Part shown: one piece after another, positions 57,696-64,000 of the stretch
How positions within the stretch are numbered: position 1 is the stretch's first letter
How the letters are laid out: the number at the start of each line of letters is the position of its first letter
From: Spongilla lacustris
Lineage: Eukaryota > Porifera > Demospongiae > Spongillida > Spongillidae
Length of the DNA: 64,000 bases
Assembly: GCA_949361645.1 (NCBI GenBank)
Contig: OX442415.1
Location: forward strand, 12,070,533 to 12,134,532
Direction of reading: 5' to 3'
Notes under the pieces: generated by a model
What the model saw: the letters and a program-made list of their open reading frames with translations, nothing else
Database searches by the model: none
Told to the model about the DNA's origin: nothing
Program-made: the position numbers and the translations under genes

Positions 57696-58185
57696 AGGTT
57701 TTCATTTTTAGTATGCACGGCATTACTACATGTAGTACCTTGCTCTCATTACTGTCAACAGTAAGACTCTCAACTGTAGTACTCCAAGCCTAGCTGGCAA
57801 CAAGTAGACAGGCAATAGAATAACCCTGGGGCTCACCAAAAATGTACATACATGTACATGTATGGACACAAGTAGTAGTGCTGCACATCTGTTAACATAC
57901 TATGAACTTCCAGGACACAGCTATTCCCTAGGACAACCAGCAAAACCAGGCCTAGGGGTTGTATTTGCACCAAGGTGCATGGCATTGTGCATGAGATTAT
58001 TCACTGTATGTACAGACCTAGACCTTTTATCAGCAGTCTGGCCACACAACAAAATTCATGACATTGGGCCTTTGTTACTTTGTACATGTACAAACATCCA
58101 AATAAGATAGGATCAGCAGGTGTTTATGTACACACACACATACATGTACACACATACATGTACACACACACACACACACTCACAT

Positions 58186-58231
<46 letters not shown>

Positions 58232-58234
58232 CAG
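57696..58234 (+). other. Weak open frame and CA repeats
   Basis: An 82-codon frame at 57862-58110 (ATG to TAG; ELPGHSYSLGQPAKPGLGVV) is possible coding sequence but unrecognised. CA repeats at 58123-58230 lead to an acceptor CATCAG. Confidence 0.25.
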
Positions 58235-59078
58235 CTGAACGTGGAGGAGGAGGAGGCAGGAATAGGCAACATCTGCCAGTATCACTTACGGTTTCCAGTC
58301 ATGCATTTGCTATACAAGAAGCACACCATTACATGCATGTACTTCCTATAACACCAGGGATTTACCGCACCTACCCCCTGATGTACACGTGGCATGTCAC
58401 TTGCTGTTCTGTCAATTAATCCAGGGTTCACAAACATGCCATTTAACTGTACATATGAAGGGAAGACTTCCTACAATAATACTGCAGCAATGGAAGTAGA
58501 ACATCGTAACACAAACTTTCATGAATCCCTCAATTGTATTTAGCCAGTCAGACACTCAATGTTTTGGCATATACAAAACTGCCACCACAACCTGTACAAA
58601 AAAAAAAACAAATAATACTTTCTCTTTTCCTCCTCCCTTCAATTTCCTTACCTCCCCTTCCATCTCCGTCCCTCCTCATCCTGTCAATTTTCCTACCTCC
58701 CCCTCCCTCCCATCACTCTTGCTCCTTCTCTCTCCTTTCCTCCCCTTATCCCCATTCACCCCGCTGGCCCCGGCTCTCATCTTATAGCGCATGTCAAATG
58801 AAGTACTATCCGGCTGAAAGGATCGTGTGTGAAAGGAAAAAGGTAAGCTAGCTGGGTTTGTTTTTAAAAAACAAAATAAAACTGAATAATACCATGCTTT
58901 CCAGAATGGAAGAATACTTTATCTAGTGTTGTAAAGTGGTTTTAAGAAGACACTTATATTGGGTTGAAGAAAAGGACGTAAGTTAACCTGTTCTCTTCTA
59001 CAGTATGCAATATGTGTGTTCAGGTGTATTCTAGTAATCACTGCATTTTTATTTCAGGGAGTTCAAGTGTCAGCTTAA
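58235..59078 (+). CDS. Candidate 3' end of a spliced gene
   Basis: Three exons in agreeing phases: 58235-58290 (after CATCAG; weak donor GTTTCC), 58788-58842 (after CTCATCTTATAG; donor AAG before GTAAGC), 59058-59078 (after TTTATTTCAG; ends TAA). They read NVEEEEAGIGNICQYHLR, then ACQMKYYPAERIVCERKK, then GVQVSA. The last two exons have good splice sites. The first is less sure. A CT-rich tract (58617-58780) precedes the middle exon, as in the 44.1-45.0 kb locus. No domain was recognised and no start was found. Confidence 0.4.
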
Positions 59079-59514
59079 ATTGATTTTTCACATACAACGC
59101 TCACTAGCTACAGGAACAATCAGAAGGAACAGTGCATGTGCATGGATGTCACTATGGATGTAATGTAGCGTTACTGTTGTGTTAATTTAACTGCAGGTGT
59201 CACAACAAAGCACTGTTGTACATGTACATGTGATCATGTTTCAAAAGATTCAACCACATGCAATGGCGTCCTAGGCTGGTTTGTTTCTCAGACACTCGAT
59301 ACCTCAGGATGCACTCGGATAGCTCACAACATCAACAACCATTCATTCATTATACTGAATCATACACGTAATCACATACACACACATGATCCTATATATC
59401 TCTAATCACTGAATGTTTCCGGACATCACAGTTCCTCCCCATTTCACACTGGTGACAGACCACCATCCCTTGTTGTCCATTCTCAACCCTGAAATAGGAT
59501 TACCATGGATTTAA
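59079..59514. other. No recognisable gene
   Basis: Downstream flank of the candidate gene. Nothing supported. Confidence 0.45.
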
Positions 59515-60030
59515 TCACAGGTACAGGGTGTAAATGGAACCATATGCATGGTTTTGACCCCACAACAGACACAAGAAAAAGGTGTAAATGAAACCATGAG
59601 TTTGACCCCACAACAAACACAAATACAGGGTGTAAATGGAACCATGGATTTGATCACAAGTACAGGGAGTAAATCGGACCGTGGATTTGATCACAAGTAC
59701 AGGGAGTAAATCAGACCGTGGATTTGACCCTACAACAGACAAAAGTACAGGGCGTAAATGGGACCAATGAATTGACCCCACAACAGACTCAAGTACAGGG
59801 TGTAAATGGGACCAATGAACTGACCCTAAACAGACTCAAGTTTGACCCTAAACAGACACAAGTACATGGTGTAAATAGGACCATGGATTTGACCCCAAAA
59901 TACACAAGTACAGACATGTAAATGGACCATGCATGGATTTTATCCCACAACAGACTCAAGTACAGGGTGTAAAGGGGACCATGGATTTTATCCCACAACA
60001 GACACAATTGCAGGGTGTAAATGGAACCAC
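59515..60030 (+). repeat. Tandem repeat, about 48-bp period
   Basis: Units contain ACAGGGTGTAAATGG, ACCATGGATTTGACCCC and ACAACAGACACAAGT, with deletions and merged units. In one frame 48 bp equals 16 residues (VQGVNGTNELTPQQTQ), but no start or splice evidence supports coding. Confidence 0.8.
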
Positions 60031-60299
60031 CGTCGTCACTGTACTAGCATAGATCTAGTAACCTTTCACACGATCGTCGTATTCGCACCGCTCGAACTTC
60101 ACGTCCGCCGATTGAAACTCTTATGATCTTGTCTTCAGTTGACGTCGCCATAAAGTTATGTACGCAGAAGATAACGAAATAGGGATCGAATACGTATCCA
60201 GCGCAGAGTAGGTGTGCCTATAAGTTATCGAAGTGTCAGCCCACAGGAAGTAGTTGCATATTCATATGTGATTTGGTGCATGGAAGCGGGTCACGCACG

Positions 60300-60700
60300 T
60301 ACAACGGCGCGATTCGAGCGGGAAACTTGTACCAACTTTGCGCCGCTGTATCTCCGTAACGGATGACATAAAAATTAACGAACAGAACAAATCGTTAGGT
60401 ATAGGACCTCTCTACCTACAAACCGAATTTGAAGCGATTTGATTACTCCTACAGAAAGTTATGGCGGGATCGAACCCGGTGGGGTATCGAACATTGCAAT
60501 ACTGGCACGGAGCAAGTGCAAGACTCCAAAATGTACTTTACAATAGAGAAATGATGTTGTATGAAGTGTTGAAAATAGGATGTCGATAGCTGTAACCGTT
60601 GGGAAGTTATCGCTATTTAAACGTAAAGGTATTTTATAACATTTTATATATTTATACGAGGGCTCATTTTGTCGGAAACTGTCCCATATATATATATGCA
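60300..60700 (+). repeat. Repeat family R, copy D
   Basis: Contains TGTATCTCCGTAACGGATGACATAAAAATTAACGAACAGAAC, GTTATGGCGGGATCGAACCC and the ACTGTCCCATATATA end, in the same direction as copy A. Confidence 0.65.
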
Positions 60701-60983
60701 TGCACCCTATTAGTGTATGCGCTCGGCGCCATCCTTGGCGATTGAAGACATTCTTGCCGATTGAGCTGTTGTATTCTGTTAAACTATACTGCTGAGTGGG
60801 CGTGGTTGCAAAAAATTTCGCGCGCTATCCGTTCGGCACCCCCCTCCTTCTATTTCTGGATACGCGCCTGGTACACCCGACCACACCTTCCGTAGGTTCT
60901 TCAATCTATGATCGTTTTTGTCTATTTAAAGCATCTACACCTTGCTCTTTCTCTCGCTCCCTCTGTCTGCCTGATCGAGATAA
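60701..60983. other. No recognisable gene
   Basis: Spacer before the ankyrin fragment. Nothing supported. Confidence 0.4.
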
Positions 60984-61295
60984 CCTCGCACGTTAATTTT
61001 ACAAAAGCATATTCTGAAGGGCTCAGCCCTCAAAAGCTGGATATCCAAGGAGAAGGTCAGAGCAGAGATATTATTATCTCTGGTCAGAGACAGCGAGGAG
61101 GTCGAGACAGCCGAGACCACTCCTCCTTCCCTGGCGATCACCGATAAGCTTACCGCAACGTCCGTGAACGTGAACTGCGCGGACGAACACGGCTACACGC
61201 CTCTACTGCTCGATCGCTTCCCTCAACGGGCACAAGGTCGTCGTCCAGACATTGATACGCTACTCCGCTGAGATCCAGTGGACCGATAACCAAGG
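60984..61295 (+). pseudogene. Ankyrin-repeat exon with a frameshift
   Basis: Open from 60984: EKVRAEILLSLVRDSEEVET, then VNVNCADEHGYTPLL, the start of an ankyrin repeat (D-x-x-G-x-T-P-L). Near 61211 the frame shifts by four extra bases (GATC) and continues as ASLNGHKVVVQTLIRYSAEI then WTDNQG up to CAAGG before GTGAGC, a plausible donor. With the shift it is probably a pseudogene exon, unless a sequencing error is present. Ankyrin repeats are protein-binding modules. It lies just upstream of the second copy of duplicated block X, mirroring the 4755-4829 exon. Confidence 0.55.
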
Positions 61296-61342
61296 GTGAG
61301 CCTTCGTGTGTAACTTGATCATCGCCACTCGCATGTGCATGT

Positions 61343-61711
61343 AATATTAGTCTACTAGGCCTAGTAAATTACTAAGTATGCGAGCGCGCGCGCACACACA
61401 CACATGCAGACATGCACACACCACTCCCCCCACACAGCGCGCGCGCTGCCGCACAATCGGTAACCCCATGCAGGACTGACAGACCTAGTACCTACTACAT
61501 GTAACTGTTCCCTTAGTCTCGTACCCAGACCCATGTTTTCACAGCAGCGGATGGATTACATCACCGCCACTTTTCGCGTAGCGGTGATGTAATCCATCCG
61601 CTGCTGTGAAAACATGGGTCTGGGTACGAGACTACTGTTCCCTCCCAGGGTGTCCACGCCCACGCTTTGTGGACCATTCCTGTAGGCCAGAGATACATGT
61701 AATAGATATAC
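61343..61711 (+). repeat. Segmental duplication, right copy, block X
   Basis: Partner of 5008-5236, carrying the MULE-like MITE at 61514-61634. It runs straight into repeat R at 61712 without the extra kilobase found in the left copy. Confidence 0.75.
61514..61634. mobile_element. MULE-like hairpin MITE, 54-bp perfect TIRs
   Basis: Two 54-bp arms (61514-61567 and 61581-61634) starting TAGTCTCGTACCCAGACCC are exact complements around a 13-base loop. CTGTTCCCT is duplicated at 61505-61513 and 61635-61643. The left duplication copy has a single CTGTTCCCT at about 5159, the empty site. A 9-bp TSD and long TIRs fit Mutator-like elements. Confidence 0.85.
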
Positions 61712-62400
61712 GGCACTATATATGGGATCGTTTCTAGCGCATAAAATGTTATAAAAATGGTATTATGTTTGAATTGCTATAACATTCGAACGGTTAAAGC
61801 TATCAACTTCCTATTTTCGGCACTTCATACTACACCATTTCTCTATGGTAAAATACATTTTGGAGTCTTGAAAATGCTAGCTCCATGCCAATATCGGAAC
61901 TTCAGATACCCCCAAAGGGTTCAAACTCACCATAACGTTTGACTCAAATCGCTCCAAATTTGATTTGTACATAGAAAGGTCCCTTAGCTATTGGATTGTT
62001 CTGTTCGTTAATTTTTATGTCATCCGTTACAGAGATACAGTTGAACAAACTACTTGAACGTTTTCCCGCTTCATTCGCGCCAATGATATAACCACCGCCT
62101 CCATTGAGGCGGTGCATGGTTATACATATCATTTGCCCAAATCATTGGCGGGAATCGAGCGCGAAAACGTGCACGTAGTAACAATACCGTTGAGCCAGAG
62201 CCTTTTGTTCTTCTTGGCATGTTGTCAAGACGGAACTTCTTTCCAGCCATCCAACTTATAGCCTGAAAATAGGACTTTAATGTTACACATCGTTCCTGAT
62301 AGAAGCTAAAACCTCCAGAAAACTGCCTCATAATTAGGCCAAAACTGCAACGTACGGGCCATGCAAGCGTTTTTCTTTTTTTTTTTTAAAGCTTCAAAAG
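61712..62400 (-). repeat. Repeat family R, copy E
   Basis: Matches 6243-7974 without the 1.04-kb insertion. It carries a 34-bp hairpin insertion at about 62089 (ACCACCGCCTC against GAGGCGGTG) absent from the left copy. Confidence 0.75.
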
Positions 62401-63850
62401 AGGCTTACGACACACATATAGCGTGAGGCAGTACCCGCGCAAACAACTCGTTTTGCTTTTTACCATTACCAGTGTAACCCACAGTTTCAATGTTGGGTTA
62501 AGTAACTGACATAATTACTAATCATTATGCAATCCAATTATTGCTACATGTATATGTTAGACTATTCTGCAGCCAGTAGTAATGTTTAGGTAAAACGTAT
62601 AAATAACCTATACGACCTAGACCTATAGGTAATCGTTAGCTAATTAACAATGAAACAACGATTTCAGGAAGGATATTACTGAAAAGTGATAAGTTGTCGA
62701 AATTTTTTTAAATATAGACTTACAGGTATGACACAAATCTCACCATGTCGTTCATCAGCAGAAATAAATTATATGTGAAGCAAATTGTAATTCTATCTTG
62801 CAATTTTGCCAATGCCATCCTTTTCGTACATTAGAATATAACGAGGCAAGATGGAGGCTTCATCATAGAGCACAATCTCAGGGTAGATCAGACTACCTCC
62901 AGGCTGGCCATACACACTGTCGTAACCACGTGGGGGAGCAGTGAGGTGGGTGTGGTTTGTAGTAACCACGTGCTTCTTCCCTGGGAGGACATCACATAGG
63001 AGCATGGCTCTGTGGGTGTGGCTTCCTCTGGTGTAGTCATGTGACTTGGAGGAGTTTGGAGCTAAGTATAAACCATGACCAAACCTCTTGAACCTTTTGA
63101 TATTTTTTGCTACATGAACCAACTTAAAACCTTCCCGACTGATTCCACATATACCACAGTCGCTACGGCTGCACATGGACACAGTGTGGGCTAGGTCACA
63201 CTTGATAGTAGTACCATGATAGTATTGTTCTGTTTCAGTGGGTGATCCCTTGGTTTCCAGAACAACTTTGTAGTCTTCCCATCTCGTATTTAATTGCGCA
63301 TTGAAAACTTCGAAAATGTACTCCACTCTAGGAATTTTTCCTTTTGTTATGTTCCAATCTGTTTGAAATCTTCTATAGAGCATAGTGTACGTGTCTGAGC
63401 CAGCCAAGATCTCCACATATCTGATTAGTACTTCTGTGTGAGTCAAATGTTGAATTAACATTTCAGTAAATTAAACAAGTGTACCTTTTTTTGGTGGCAA
63501 CACAGCTACTGAGGATGAAGCACCTACCCCAGCCTCCGTACTCAGGTGAAATCGAACCTTTTTGCAGGTGGCAGCTTCTTCTAATGATCTCATGCATAAC
63601 ATGCATGTAAATGACACTATTATATATGCATTTTTTTATGCAAACATATACTGATGAAACACAGCTGCGGCTAAAGAGTGTCTGTCTTAGACTTATGTGC
63701 ACTATATGTGAGTATGATGTTGATTGCGAGTAGCTATAGCTGAGTTCCTATAGCTAGTAGCAGTGACAGCTTAATTCCCGTACACATTGGGATTTTTAGG
63801 AAGTGGCGATTGTGAAGAATAGTTTCAAGCCAGAGAAATGATAACATCTA
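62401..63850. repeat. Segmental duplication, right copy, PARP part
   Basis: Partner of 13638-15070. The join AAAAGAGGCTTACG at 62396 is the empty site of the CACTA-like element. Divergence starts near 63850. Confidence 0.85.
62793..63577 (-). CDS. PARP-like gene, 3' exons intact (P3)
   Basis: Two exons on the minus strand: 63577-63485 (after CATTAGAAG, donor AAAG before GTACAC; 93 nt, phase 1 to 1) and 63433-62793 (after CTCACACAG, ends TAG). The last exon encodes an uninterrupted ART domain: YYHGTTIKC (catalytic His), GHGLYLAPNSSKSHDY (Tyr), PEIVLYDEASILPRY (Glu). A Cys cluster C-x8-C-x4-C-x2-C lies after the His. A His-rich segment (SHTHRAMLLCDVLPGKKH) follows. The 5' exons lie to the right, beyond or near the window edge, and were not found in the last 420 bases. 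Likely intracellular mono- or poly-ADP-ribosylation of unknown targets (family knowledge). Confidence 0.75.
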
Positions 63851-64000
63851 ACAATTATAATTATATAATTAAATATATGTATATGACAAAGTACAAGTAA
63901 TTGTAAAACTGACAAGGAAGACTTAGGTAATGAATAACCAATGCCTTTCTCAGCAGTTATGTCAGTGAAAATGAATAGAGTATACATGTATAATACCACA
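63851..64000. other. No recognisable gene at right edge
   Basis: AT-rich sequence beyond the duplication edge. It could be an intron of P3. Confidence 0.4.

Noticed and set aside
60460..60500. GATCGAACCC resembling a tRNA/SINE B box in repeat R
   Set aside because: Other R copies do not keep the motif and no A box at a fitting distance was seen.

Overview
Eukaryotic, almost certainly animal, nuclear DNA. Predicted genes are split by very short GT-AG introns (38-64 bases where both ends can be placed). No bacterial operon or ribosome-binding signals are seen. Much of the window is nested mobile elements and satellites. A PARP-like ADP-ribosyltransferase family, ankyrin fragments, Ngaro/DIRS-like, Ty3/gypsy-like, IS630/Tc1-like, CACTA-like, MULE-like and Harbinger-like elements, and very frequent TACATGTA motifs fit a marine invertebrate. 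A demosponge is my best guess, but this is inference and no species marker was found.

Layout. 0-5 kb: small inverted-repeat elements and two large palindromic TA-flanked elements. 5-15 kb: one copy of a segmental duplication whose second copy is at 61.3-63.85 kb. The left copy has been opened by a 1.04-kb CAG-ended element and by a 5.66-kb CACTA-like element, which contains a small predicted gene and a 158-bp satellite. 14-16.9 kb: a decayed PARP-family gene (minus strand) with a 30-bp coding minisatellite. 17.2-19.3 kb: a 2-kb CAG-ended element. 19.6-25.25 kb: a broken Ty3/gypsy-like retrotransposon (minus), its gag opened by an insert that carries exon-like sequence. 25.57-30.79 kb: the best gene of the window, an 11-exon-scale PARP-family gene (10 exons modelled, 1,434 codons). 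30.95-34.14 kb: a DDE transposon with 399-bp inverted ends. 35.6-36.9 kb: a compact divergent gene pair. 36.97-43.40 kb: a foldback-like structure of inverted 152-bp satellite arrays. 43.8-50.2 kb: exon-like pieces separated by an 860-base polypyrimidine tract and about 4 kb of a 20-bp satellite. 50.3-55.4 kb: an Ngaro/DIRS-like tyrosine-recombinase retrotransposon (minus) with A1-B1-A2-B2 split repeats and a Harbinger-like MITE inside its reverse transcriptase. 56.3-60 kb: more satellite, a TA-flanked element and candidate exons. 61-64 kb: an ankyrin fragment, the second copy of the segmental duplication and a third PARP-family gene (minus, intact catalytic exon).

The three PARP-family copies share an exon plan in which the small internal exons start and end in phase 1. 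Such exons can be added, lost or skipped without shifting the frame. The + strand gene combines an N-terminal Cys/His cluster, a long array of NQT(V/I)(V/I)QNG repeats, Ser/Thr/Pro-rich linker exons duplicated in tandem, and a C-terminal ART domain with an H-Y-E triad and its own Cys cluster. This is the most promising candidate for an undescribed system. All functional statements come from motif recognition by eye; no database search was run.
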